From assembly GCA_019693395.1 (NCBI GenBank), contig JAAMXP010001958.1, positions 7,769 to 39,875 on the forward strand: a stretch of 32,107 bases of DNA, given 5' to 3'. The translations under genes and the position numbers were made by a program. Positions within the stretch are counted from its first letter, which is position 1. Each line of letters begins with the position of its first letter. The notes below the pieces were generated by a model. It was given only the letters and a program-made list of their open reading frames with translations, was not told the DNA's origin and made no database searches. This stretch comes from Ettlia oleoabundans (lineage: Eukaryota; Chlorophyta; Chlorophyceae; Chlamydomonadales). This document shows positions 1-12,585 of this stretch, piece by piece.

Positions 1-56
1 ACAGACAAATGGCCCAGATTAGTGTTTGCCTTAAAAGAGTTGCAGGACAGGGGCAT

Positions 57-61
57 TTACA
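57..61 (-). promoter_or_regulatory. TGTAA poly(A) signal of CK2 alpha
   Basis: TGTAA on the minus strand, 41 nt past the CK2 alpha stop codon. TGTAA is the known chlorophyte polyadenylation signal; the assignment rests on motif and position only. Confidence 0.6.
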
Positions 62-101
62 ACAGTGAGGAAGAATAGGCACCCCATTTCTGCATGTCTG
101 T

Positions 102-2451
<2,350 letters not shown>

Positions 2452-3147
2452 GGCGTCGCTTCTGTAGGCTTTGGAATATACTCTTGCCATTGGCTTTGGT
2501 GCCGCAGGCGAGGGGGCGGCGTGAAATGAGTGCAGGGCACAGGCGCCTAGCTGCGGGCGGTAGCGGCAGGGAAGGCGAGACAGGGAGGTGCTCACAGCCC
2601 TTAACCACTTCGATGCGGTCATAAAAGTTTTTTGGCACAACAAAATGTCCGCGAAAAGCAGCAATAAGGCCTGTGTTCAGCCTGTGGGAAGGGCACTGGC
2701 GCTGGCACACCCGCTTACCTGCGGCAGCGCCGCTGGGGCAGGCCTCCACCTATAAGGGTTGAAGTGATTCCACTCGCCCGCTTCAACCCTGCAAATCGAA
2801 GTCACCTGCGAAATTGCTATCTGCGTCCGGCGCCTCAACAAACCCAGAGATGAGCATACACACGTAAGTCTCATTAACGCCAGGGAAGCAGCAGGACAGC
2901 CTGCAGCACGAGCCCACGACACCGTGGTGTACAGTTGTATAGCGCACCGCCCATGTTGTTAGTGGACAACCGCGCCACCTGCATTTTACACGATCTTTCT
3001 CGCCATAAAGCAAAGCGACTACAGGGTGCGGCTTTGCGCGTGAGGGTTCTGTGCTTTGCCCCGTTTCTTGCACGCTCGCTAGGCCTATGGACTGCTTCCT
3101 GCCGCGAGTCGTCCCTTAATCCACGGCTCTCCACGCCGCGGCGTGTG
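2452..3147. promoter_or_regulatory. divergent spacer between CK2 alpha and the PNUTS-like gene
   Basis: About 700 bases separate the two chosen start codons and must hold both promoters and 5' leaders. On the minus strand the frame of CK2 alpha stays open up to an ATG at 2622, with an in-frame TGA just upstream of that open stretch. Further upstream on the minus strand there are splice-like sites (a GTAAGC donor near 2719 and CAG acceptors near 2670 and 2810) and short open stretches, which suggests 5'-leader introns or an unrecognised first exon. No second gene could be assembled. Confidence 0.4.
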
Positions 3148-6100
3148 ATGGCCGGGCTAGTCGAAGGGTCTGAAGGGGACCTGGCGGCATCAGAGGGGGG
3201 CTCCAGCCTCGCGAGCGGGGAGAAAGGTGCGCGTGAGCCCGCGGAATGGCCAGCTGCACAGCGCCTCCTAGCGCCACCTGCGGGCCTCCCACCGACACAG
3301 CAGTGCCGCTGCTCGCTTTTCTGCTGGTGTTTATCCTGCGACCTGCGACCCGACTGAATTTTTGCACAGCGCTGCTCCTCTCCTGTGCAGGCTCTTCTGC
3401 CAGCAGCAGCAGTCGTAGCAGTAGTAGCAGTAGCAGCAGCGATGAGGTTGCTGTTCATCAGCAACCTCTGGCGCAGCGCGCCACCGGCTGGGCCTCCAAG
3501 CATGCAGTGCCACAGCCTTCAGCACCACGTGGTGAGCGCCGGACACGAGTGAACCGCTTTCCAAAGATACGACGAAGTGAACGGTGTGGGAGGTGCGTTG
3601 CACAGCGCAGTACCACTCCTACAGCATCAGAGAAAGAGTGATGCATGCGTCACCCGTCAACCCCGCGAGTCCGCCCATCCCCATTCCCATCCCCATGCAC
3701 ACCACCACTACCCACCTATCCCATCCTGCATGCATACCATCACCACCATCCACCCACCACCTGCCCATCACCAACACCATCGTACAAACCCACTGCTCGC
3801 ACATGCCCTGCCATACCATGCCACCCACGACAACCATCACTCCATGCAGACCTTCTGGCTCTTGCACGTGCTTGTTTTGGCTTGGGTCTGCGTCACTTAG
3901 CTGTCGCATGTGCACCCTGAATGGCATGGCTCACACTCTCCGCCTGGCCTTGCTTGTTTCTGCAGGTGTGAAAGCTGCCTGAACCCTCATTGGAAAAAGG
4001 CTTGCACCGCTGTGCGCCAGCGCATGCAGCAGGAGGGCAGTGTGGCTCGTCCTGCTAGCAGCGCCAAGCCCACCTCGACAGCAGCAGCAGCCGCCTCACC
4101 GGCATCTTCTAAGCCAACAGAGGACCCCTTTACCCGTTCCCTCACCGGCATTCTCTCCAGTAGTGGCGGTGTTGTGCAGGATCGGCACTTAGCACTGCTA
4201 CTGCAGCTCGTCAAGCGTGCCAAGACCAAGCCGCACCGTACCGCACTGCTGGTTGTGCTGCAGCTGTCGTCACCGGCGGTGCTGCGCCAAGCTGTCGCTG
4301 CCAAGCTGCTGCTCGAGCTGCAGCAATGGCTGAGCGAGTTTGTTGCAGAGGGCAGGCAGGCGCTTGTGCAGAAAACTTTGGCATGCCTTGACAAATTGCC
4401 CGTCACGCTGGGATCGTTGCAGTCGCCCTGCGAACTGGGCAAGATTGTGGGGCGCTTGCGGAAGCATGAAAGCTTCGGGAGCCCTGTGATTGAGCCTGCC
4501 AAGCGCTTGGTTGCGCGATGGAAGGCGATGGTGGAACAGAGCGCTAAAGCAGGCAGTGCTCCTGCCAGTGCAAGGTCCGCAAGCCCTGTTTGCCAGCCTT
4601 GTTGCCCTGTGCTAGACTCATTTGTGGTATCCAATAATGACAGGAGCCGTGTAATCACGCCTTTTGTACGAGTGACCTGTCAATATCTGCCCAAACAAAT
4701 CGTCCATGGGATAATAACGCATGCCAGGTGGCCAGTCATGACAGCAAGGGCAGAGGCATCAAATGTTGCCCCGATTACTTCCATCCCGTACTATTTCCCG
4801 GCAATCTGTATACGTGCCTGACCTTGGGCAGTGTAACGCAGCAAACGCCTTGCAGTAACCTTCCCTGCCATACTTTTTGTGTGTTGCAGTACTCCTACAA
4901 CCTCGGCAATTGGCAGCAAGGCGGCGGCAGCAGGCACAGCGCATGCGCTGGACAGGCAAGCCTCAGCCAACCTGACTGTCGGTGAGGATGGTGATCTGTT
5001 CAAGAGCACTGACAAGCAGAGGACAGGCATCAAGGACGCCGTGCCATCGGTTAAAAAGGTGGGCATATAGAATTCCAAGTCCGAGTATCCTGGTATGTGA
5101 GTACTGGTGAACTGTACTATAACACGAGCGGCAAGGATACCCCAACTGACTTTGCTCAATATGTTTATTCTGTGCGTGTCGGTACTCTTTTGAGGCCGAA
5201 ATGTTGCCGTTATGTTGCTTTGACTGTCGCTTCAGGTTGTCACCATTAAGACGATCGCAGTGGAGGCAACCCGCGGTAGGACGCTTGGTGCCATGGAAGA
5301 CTCTTCACCCAGGGCCTCAGCTGCTGAGAAGGAGCCTGCTGGCCCCAACAAACAGGGCAACAGCAGCTCTACAGCCCCCGCCGGGCAGACTGATGTCAGC
5401 AAAGTGAGCGCCAGCCCTTTCACTGCACTTGGCAGCCTGGGTGGCGGCGCTGGTGTCACTGTGCTAGGGGGAGTTGGCAGCAACCTGGGTGTTTCACTTT
5501 CTACTGTGGGCCCCAGCTCGGGCAGCGCCAAGGAGAGGGCAGCAGCGGCAGCACGACGGGTGCCGTCACCTGAACCGCAGCCATATAGGGAAAAGAAGAA
5601 GAAGGTGGTTTGGCAGTGTGAAGAGGCGATAGTGGGGGTGCGCTGGTTCCGAAAGGTACGTCACAGTTATGCAGTTTGAGTAATGGGTTTGCTTGATGGT
5701 CTGCCGATCATTATTTCGCAGTGATTTCAATCCCTATTTATGGCTATCTGCCACTGTGAATTTCAATAAGATGATACCAGGAGGATTTATGTGTGATGTT
5801 GCAGGATGACCCGCCAGCCGCTGCTAAACAGGATGTGGATGTGGCCAAATTGCCGAGCACCGCCGATGCTGCTGTTGTGCGGGCAGCTTCTCCTCCCGGC
5901 TTTGAGTCAGCTGCCAAGCAGGAGCACCTCTCAGAAGCAGCGGCTCTGCGGCGTCATCGCGCAGAGGTGAGGAAATGTGCTGCTGTCCAACATACATCTG
6001 TCTGCTGCAATTATTACATTTGCCTCCGCATGTGCTGCTTGAAAGACTACCACCAAGCCCTCCTGCTTGCAGGAGGATCAGGAAAAAATTGTGCGGCAGC

Positions 6101-7227
6101 AGCGTCTCGCGCGTATGGTGCCTACCATAGCTTGGGTTAGCCCAGTTGAAAATGACGCCATGTCGGATGCAGAGCTGGCCAACATGCTAGCCCCCCCCGC
6201 TCGTGGCCAGGACAGCACAGAAGCGGCACTGGCAGCATCAAGGCGCCAGCAAGTAAGCAGCATTGGCTGCCGTATCTGACAGTGTGTCAATACGGCTGTT
6301 ACACTGCATATGTTCTGACATTAGAACCTTCATCGGCAAGTTTCCTGCACTATTGTTAAGCACCTGTTGCACTGTTTGTTGCAAACCCGCAGGTGTCACC
6401 CGTTGTTTATGCACAGCAGTCAGAAGTGCCAGAGTCTCCAGCGGAGCCCAGTGCAGCGGAAGACCTTGGCCATTTGCAGCACCCTGCCACGATTGCATGC
6501 ATCCCGCTATCACTTGAAGCAGCAGCAGCCATGCAACAGCAACAGCAGCAGCAGCAGGGGTTGTCAACACAACCTGGGATCCATACATCATTAGTGCAAC
6601 CCGCTGGCTATGCCAAGGTTCAGCAGCAGCAGCAACAAGCTGCACCCGACATTAGTGCTGCACTGGCCCAGCTTGCTGCCAGTGGCGTGTTTAGTGCAGT
6701 TGTGGGCAATGGGACGGGAAGCAGTTCATTGCAGCAGCATCAACAACAACCAGCAGCGGAGTCTGCCGTGGTTCAGCCCACACGTTTGGGCCCATCAGCA
6801 CAGCAGCAGGCAGCTGGTCCTAATCATGGTCAGCATGGGCACCCCCCCAGCTGGCAGACAGGCCCTGGTAGGCAGCCAGATACAGAGCCGCAGCACCAGC
6901 AGCTGCCTCCACGGCGCCCGCACGGTCAGCGCCCCTGCCGGTACTTCAACACCCCGCAGGTGAGCTGCAATGGATTTTCTTGGGTTGTCTGTCTCAACTC
7001 CCCAGCCAGGGGACACGCACGCAGGCCCGCCATTGCGACGGAGCCAAAACCATAGGAATGCCAACTGTGAACCATGAACATTTTCTCTGTAGGGTTGCTT
7101 CATGGGCGAGCGTTGCAACTTTGCGCATTACCCACTACCGGATGCCGGGCGGGGACGCAGTACCAAGCGGCCTGCAGAGGGCAGCGATGGTCAGCAGCAG
7201 AGCGGGTTCAAGCGAGGGCGCACATGA
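3148..7227 (+). CDS. PNUTS-like PP1 regulatory protein with CXXC half finger, TFIIS-N domain and CCCH finger (9 exons, 840 aa)
   Basis: Exons: 3148-3226, 3391-3592, 3966-4574, 4890-5058, 5236-5655, 5805-5966, 6073-6252, 6393-6959, 7093-7227; 2523 nt, phases consistent. Order of parts: Ser-rich start; a Cys knuckle CGRCESCLNPHWKKAC (about residues 91-107), assembled across intron 2, like one lobe of a CXXC DNA-binding finger; a helical TFIIS N-terminal (LW) domain at about 146-285; a KKKKVVWQCEEAIVGVRWF block near 475 that resembles the RVxF-type PP1-docking segment of PNUTS; Gln-rich tracts; and a C-terminal CCCH finger (C-x8-C-x5-C-x3-H, about 789-808). LW domain, PP1 motif and C-terminal CCCH are the PNUTS/PPP1R10 plan, the PP1 targeting subunit acting in transcription termination. 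Family is an inference from this order. Exon 3 uses a weak GTCCGC donor chosen by phase. An in-frame ATG exists at 2953. Confidence 0.7.
3660..3850 (+). repeat. C-rich low-complexity tract in intron 2 of the PNUTS-like gene
   Basis: Intron 2 (3593-3965) is dominated by degenerate CCAT/CCAC/CCCATC units, poor in G. It separates the two halves of the CXXC-like knuckle. No open coding stretch of interest is seen in it. Confidence 0.6.
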
Positions 7228-7307
7228 TTTTCCACCCCATGAAGCATCCGCTAAAGATGGTACTTGGTGCTGTCTGATGCATTGTCTCGCCCCACCTGTT
7301 TCGTCTA

Positions 7308-7312
7308 TGTAA
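7308..7312 (+). promoter_or_regulatory. TGTAA poly(A) signal of the PNUTS-like gene
   Basis: TGTAA 80 nt after the stop codon at 7227, in the position expected of a chlorophyte polyadenylation signal. Confidence 0.55.
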
Positions 7313-7377
7313 GACACGACTGCACCCTGGTGACGCGGACTTCGCATCTCGTGCGCCAGCAGAAGGCACCCACCCCT

Positions 7378-7422
7378 TGTTGCATCAAAACTTCGAAGGC
7401 TTTTTGGAGTTTTGATGCAACA
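7378..7422. repeat. perfect 15-bp inverted repeat (hairpin), loop 15 nt
   Basis: Left arm TGTTGCATCAAAACT (7378-7392) and right arm AGTTTTGATGCAACA (7408-7422) are exact reverse complements with a 15-nt loop. It lies 66 nt past the TGTAA of the PNUTS-like gene and about 380 nt before the L3 start. It could be a 3'-end or insulator element, or a tiny MITE-like remnant. Confidence 0.85.
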
Positions 7423-7800
7423 CAAATGTGTTTCGACAGTCGGACAGGTGCTAGGCACGACATACTATAGTGTTGTCAGGCAAACTAAGGTAAAGGATGC
7501 ATACAAGACCTGCTTTGAGGCTGGCAGGCAGCGGCAGGCGGCAGGCGGTTCTGCTGGGCGGGGAGCCGCGCCGACACACTACCAGTGAAAATGAGCTGCC
7601 TTTTTCGATGACGATGGAAGTTTGTGAAGTCTGTGTGACTGACGCTACTCTTCAGAGCGCACGATCCTGGGGTGCCAGTCGCAAGAAAGGCCCACATGCA
7701 TGGGCGTGGCTAGCCTCAGCGCCACAACCGAGGTGCGGACGAACGCACATTTTGCACAAAGGAGGGGATCGTTTGTGGAGGAGGACGCAGCAAGGCAGCC
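7423..7800 (+). promoter_or_regulatory. upstream region of the plastid L3 gene
   Basis: Between the hairpin and the L3 start codon no convincing gene is seen. The open frame at 7497-7943 has no family resemblance and overlaps the L3 first exon in another frame. The region presumably holds the L3 promoter and leader; no TATA box or initiator can be argued. Confidence 0.35.
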
Positions 7801-9288
7801 ATGGCAGCACTCGCGGCCACCTTTCAGCCTTTCAAGAGCAGCAGCCTTGCGGGCCAGAAGCTGGTTGCCCGCAGCAGCTCAGCAGCACGACTAGCGGCTC
7901 CCAGGCAGCAGCAAATACAGTGCCGCACGCTGGAGGCAGGTAAGGCCCCTTGCCTCATGCAGCAAGCTGCGTTTGCGTGGCCTGGGCCGCTCTTACAACC
8001 CAATTCTACGTAAAACGCTTGCAGGCGTTGGCATCTATGGCACGAAGGCGGGCATGATGCAGGTGGGGCAAACACCCGTCGTTGGCGACACCGGTCGTTG
8101 GCAGGCAGACTCTGCTGCATCTGCATGAACATACTGGAGACTATAGAGACTCCTGTACAGCAGGACAAGTCATTTACTTTGTGCAAGTCGCTGTGTATGC
8201 AAGGCAAGCGGCCCGCCCTGCAGTTGTTGCGTTGCTGCGCCAATGAGCTGCCCAACTGCACTTGGCACTGCAGTTTTACAAGGATGGTGCGGCGCTGCCC
8301 GCCACCGTGATTGCGCTGGAGGGCGGGAACATTGTGACTCAGGTCAAAATGGCGGAGAAGGACGGCTACACAGCTGTGCAGGTGGGTGAATATGAAAGCA
8401 CAGGCGGCGACTTGCAGTTGAACTGTCAAAAGGCTGCAACATGATCCCCAAGCACTTGAGCGTTTTTTGCAGGTTGGCTACAAGACGTGCCGGGACAACA
8501 AGATCACAAAGCCTGAGCTGGGGCACTTGAAGAAGGCAGGCGCGCCGGCGATGAAGCATCTGCGGGAGTTTAAGGTGCCGCCCGCTGCAAGCATGCTATC
8601 CGCTGCACGTTGCTTGTTCAAGCAGCGGGGGAACATGCTGGCACCCTCGTTGGCTGAATTGCTGTTTGTGGCTTCGTCATAGGCATGCTCCTCCTGTTAC
8701 CCAATTGCACACCTTGGCAGGTCAAGGACGCTAGCGGTTACGAGCTGGGGCAGCAGCTGGTTGCAACGGAGATGTTCAAGGCGGGCGACCTGGTGGACGT
8801 GGCGGGCACCACCATTGGCAAGGGTTTCCAGGGTAGGCAGCAGTTTCATAGCGTAATCCAATGCGTTGATTTGGCTACCATCCAGAGGCTGCGTGCTGCT
8901 GCCGCTTGCGTCGTGGCACAATGTCTGTTACCCCAACCTCTGCGTTACTGGGTTTCGCCACAAAAATCCTATCCTCTTGACCCTTCGTCCCTGCGCTGAA
9001 TCCATTGCGTACACAGGTGGCATCAAGCGCTGGGGCTTTGCACGCGGCAACATGACGCACGGCTCTAAGTCCAAGCGCGAGCACGGTTCCACTGGCCCAG
9101 GCTCAACCCCCGGTCGCGTGTTTCCTGGCCTGAAGGCTGCGGGTCAGATGGGCAATGTGCGCCGTAAGTTGAGGGCAGAGGTTCTGGCAGTGGATGCTGA
9201 GTACCTTGTGCTGAAGGGGTCTGTCCCTGGCAAGCCCGGAAACACCATTGAGCTGGCTCCTGCAAAGCAGGTCGGGAAGAACGTGTGA
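7801..9288 (+). CDS. RPL3: plastid large-subunit ribosomal protein L3 (uL3c), nuclear encoded (6 exons, 256 aa)
   Basis: Bacterial-type L3, which initiates 50S assembly near the peptidyl transferase centre, here for the plastid ribosome. Exons: 7801-7939, 8025-8062, 8274-8381, 8473-8574, 8721-8832, 9017-9288; 771 nt, phases consistent. The first 46 residues are rich in Ala, Ser, Gln and Arg without acidic residues until the end: a transit peptide. The mature part starts at [18 protein letters not shown], matching the N-terminal strand of bacterial L3, continues with the [14 protein letters not shown] segment, and holds the diagnostic core [20 protein letters not shown] and the [18 protein letters not shown] stretch. 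Length fits chloroplast L3. The start is the first ATG of the exon in frame with the leader. Confidence 0.95.
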
Positions 9289-9612
9289 AAAATTTCGCGC
9301 TGTTGACTTTGTTTCAAGGATTTCTTTGTAACTGTATCTGAACGGTATCTAGACAAGAGCAGACCTGGAGAGCTGTAGCAAAGATGCTAGAGGTTAAGAG
9401 CTTGAAATGGTGCTGAGCGCATGCTGCGTGCGCTGAGTTGTGCATGCAGTACGCCTGCGTGTAATAGTAGGGCCGCGTTTGTCCTTGAGCAATCCACTTT
9501 TGGCAGCATTACAACGGCAACCTCATCCGGTGAAGCGTCTGACCCTCAAACCCGTCTCTTTGCCGATTGATTCAGTGCCGGTGCCAGCCCCTTTGCTTGG
9601 GGCGGCGCCGCG
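9289..9612 (+). other. spacer between L3 and the cyclin gene
   Basis: Holds the L3 3' flank, with TGTAA at 9327-9331, 39 nt after the stop, and the upstream region of the cyclin. Short ATG-initiated frames occur but show no family resemblance. The cyclin first exon could extend into it, since its start is uncertain. Confidence 0.4.
9327..9331 (+). promoter_or_regulatory. TGTAA poly(A) signal of L3
   Basis: TGTAA 39 nt past the L3 stop codon, the best-placed example of this chlorophyte signal in the window. Confidence 0.65.
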
Positions 9613-12203
9613 ATGCTGGCGTGTCCCAGCCTCCTCCAAGACGCGAGTGCCGCTTCAGAGGAGAGCTTCGTGGAGATGGGAGTGGTGGAGCTGAGCAGCC
9701 GAGCGCCACCCAGGGTGACCTCTCGCTGCTTTCGCGTTTGTGCGTTCCTGTCGGTTGCCTTCGGTATCGTTTTACCTTTCTCAGGCGTTTCTACTCCTCC
9801 CGGTGCCCGCATCCGTTCCCTTTTGCAGGGTTTGGTCGGCCAAACAACAGAGGGCGTCCAGCACCCGAAAAGGATAAAACTCACACAGGTGCAGCGAGCA
9901 ATTGGTACGCATGCACGGGCAGGCTGCACCCGCTGTTGCCCGCCTTGCCAGTTTCCCGCCCTCAGCTCGGCCACCCTGCCGTTGCCTCTGCAGGGTGCGC
10001 AGGAGCGGAAGCAGCTTGTTGTTCCCTTACAATCAAGTCAGCACGTGCTGGAGGACTGCAGCAGCGCTGTTGCAGAGGAGGAGCAGCTGATCTTGTACCA
10101 ATCGCCCCTGAGCCAAGACAGTGCAGGGCCGCCGTGGTCGTCTGAAGCTGGCCGTGGTGTGCAACCCCAGCCCCTGCCACCAGTTTCTGCCAGCCTGCAA
10201 CCAGCTCTGGTCTGTGACGCAGATCTAATGGAGATGTTGGGGTAAGGATGGAGCTGCTGATGCAGAATGCATACTTCGGGGGGCCCCTGCTGTCTTCAGC
10301 CACCAACTCTCATTGCTTCATCAACCCAACAACACCCCATTTCTCCCCCGCCAGCACAAATCCATACATACCCACCCAAATCCCCATTTTGCCTTGATCC
10401 TGCCATCACAGCATATTGCGCGACATTGAAGCCGAGCTCCAGCCAAGTGCATCATACCTCGAGGATCAGCATGGGTCGCTGGTCCTGCCGGAGCTGTACT
10501 TGGATGCAAGTATGCGTCGTACAGCGGTCAGCTGGCTGGTGGAGGTGTGTTTAGAGTTTGGGCTGCACCAGGAGACACTCTTCTTGGGCATTTCGCTGCT
10601 GGATCGCTTCCTGTCTGCCTCCAAGGTGAGCCGCGCAGCTGATGGGATGGACCTGGTGTGCCAAGTTGGACTGCCCCCTGCTGGCCAGGCCTCAAGTTGC
10701 ACCAATGTTTGCTCAGATGCCCCACAACGACCTTTACCAGTGCGGGCTGCCACAATCAACCTAGCGCGTCCCCACGCTCTGCTGCAGGGAGTACCACGCA
10801 CTCAGTTGCAGCTGGTCGCAGTAGCATGCATGCTCATCGCCTCCAAGCATGAAGAGGTGCCGCAGTGAACATGCCGCTTGCTTTACGGTCCCACAGGCTG
10901 GCCATTGATCATGTAGCTTGCCGTCCTGTTGCTTGCTGGTGACTCTTGCTGGTGACTTGTGTGTCCAGCGCGTTTCTGATTGCCTCCAAGTAAGTTTTGG
11001 TAACGACCCATATGCAGGAAATGCATCCGTCGGTGCTGGACTTTACAAGCATAGCAGACAACTGCTTCACGGTGCGTGAAGAAATGAACCTCTCAACTGT
11101 TGCCTCTGCAAGCACTTCATTGCCCACCTCCTCTGACCCAGCCGGCATATTCATGTCCTGGGGACGAGCCGCTGATTGGTGGGCAAGCTCAGCCTTGCCA
11201 ACCGGCGTCAAGCTTACACGTTGTTTTTCTTTGGCAACTGCGCTTGCAGCCTGGAGATCTTCTGCGCATGGAGGCCATTGTGCTCGACTGCCTGTCGTTC
11301 CGCATCAACACGCCCACGGCACACACCTTTCTCTCCATGTATAAGCAAGCTTTAAATCTGCAGCCACGCACCTGCGCCTTGGCAAGCTACTTGGCGGTGA
11401 GCATGTTTGTCCTGTATGTTTATTCTTTGCGTCTCAGGAAAAGGAGACGTCAACCTTGGCTGTGAAGCACAAACGTTGTTGTAAACCGCAATGTGCTGGT
11501 TGCAGGAGGTGGCCATGCTAGAGTATGAGTTGTTGCACTGTCGTCCCTCAAAGGTGGCAGCAGCTGCATCGCTGCTAGCTCAGCTATACCTGGGTGATGT
11601 TGACAAGTTGAGGTGAGTGCACAAAGTCAGCTGCCGATCGTTCAAGGAAATATTGGGAAGCAGGAGGAGTGCAGTGTTGTGGTGTGGTGTTTTGCATATG
11701 GGGTTGGGGGGTCCGGGCGAGCACGCGCCAATTACCAGTCAGGAGGCTCTGTTTGCTTGGACACTGACATGTGGCCTCTATTGATACCTGTGTTCCAGCA
11801 GTTTCATGCCGCTGGTGACAACATACTCCATCGACGTCCTCAAGCCATGCGCCAGACAGCTACTGACTTTGCAGCGCGCAGCACATGCTGCATCCAACTA
11901 CACCTCTCCGTACTTAGCAGGTAGAGCAAGTGTCGCTGCGAGTGTTGGTGGGTGGGGTGGGGGAGGGGGCAACCATTGACGTGAAGGGGTGCAGTGCTGT
12001 AACAGTTACTGCATGGGGAAAGGTCGTCTTTCTTGGCTGCTAGTCAATAAAATGGCCACAGGATAATCTAGATTTGCTCCTGCTTGTTTGCAGTGCGGGA
12101 CAAGTACAACAGTCACGACTGGATCTGTGTCAGTCGTCTCACGCCATTTGATCGCCTTCCTTCATTACCAAATGGACGACCTGTGCAAAATACTCAGAAG
12201 TAA
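9613..12203 (+). CDS. A/B-type mitotic cyclin (10 exons, about 410 aa)
   Basis: Activating subunit of a cyclin-dependent kinase. Exons: 9613-9714, 9829-9888, 9994-10241, 10412-10625, 10788-10856, 11018-11071, 11250-11396, 11506-11612, 11799-11920, 12094-12203; 1233 nt with matching phases. The N-terminal cyclin box begins MRRTAVSWLVEVCLEFGL, followed by ETLFLGISLLDRFLSAS, QLVAVACMLIASKHEE, SIADNCFT and LLRMEAIVLDCLSFRI. The box is A-like in spacing and is followed by a cyclin C-terminal fold (ASYLAEVAMLEYELL). An RKQL sequence in the N-terminal part could serve as a minimal RxxL destruction box. The first two exons rest only on phase and splice sites, and ATG 9613 is a guess; acceptor 11799 or 11802 is ambiguous by one Ser. 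Class A versus B cannot be fixed by eye. Confidence 0.85.
11950..11969 (+). other. G-quadruplex-type tract in the ninth cyclin intron
   Basis: G runs of 3, 4, 5 and 5 separated by single bases, 29 nt after the 5' splice site of the intron 11921-12093. Confidence 0.5.
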
Positions 12204-12585
12204 AGTACTGTGTACCATGCTGCTGCCCTACGTATTATTGCAGCAGTCAATTGCTTTTCCTGGCTGAAGCTCATTTTTTCCCACACCGGGCTAGCCAACA
12301 TACATACTTTCCCATGTTGCACAAGAGGCACAGGCTGCCCATACATTTCGCAGTCATGCTCAAATATGTTATGCAACTTGCCCATAACACCAGCTCAGCC
12401 TTGAGTCCCAGCATTCATCAGTGTTTCAGCCAAAAGAAGCAGCACAACTGGTTTATCTTTGGGAACGTCAACATGCCTGCCTGGGTGATCAAGCATTGTG
12501 ATGTAGTTTAAACAGAACCTGCCCCTCTTCACCGTCAATGTCGTGTTACCCATGTTGAGGACGACTCATGATGGACTGATCGTGC
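12204..12585. other. convergent spacer between the cyclin and the membrane-protein gene
   Basis: Both genes end into this 382-base stretch, so it should hold both 3' untranslated regions. No TGTAA was found on the cyclin side and none on the minus strand side; no hairpin or gene is apparent. Confidence 0.4.

Noticed and set aside
2935..3147. N-terminal extension of the PNUTS-like protein from an ATG at 2953
   Set aside because: The frame is open but the sequence looks like untranslated leader, and no domain is gained; ATG 3148 gives a compact start in phase with exon 2.
2874..3503. 209-codon minus-strand open frame
   Set aside because: Its Ala/Thr-rich start is the reverse of the AGC-repeat exon of the PNUTS-like gene, and the rest is Arg-rich noise without splice support.
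3987..4658. 223-codon minus-strand open frame
   Set aside because: It is the antisense shadow of exon 3 of the PNUTS-like gene, which has a clear TFIIS N-terminal domain on the plus strand.
8063..8273. snoRNA inside intron 2 of the ribosomal protein L3 gene
   Set aside because: Ribosomal protein introns often host snoRNAs, but no convincing C/D or H/ACA boxes with terminal stem could be found.
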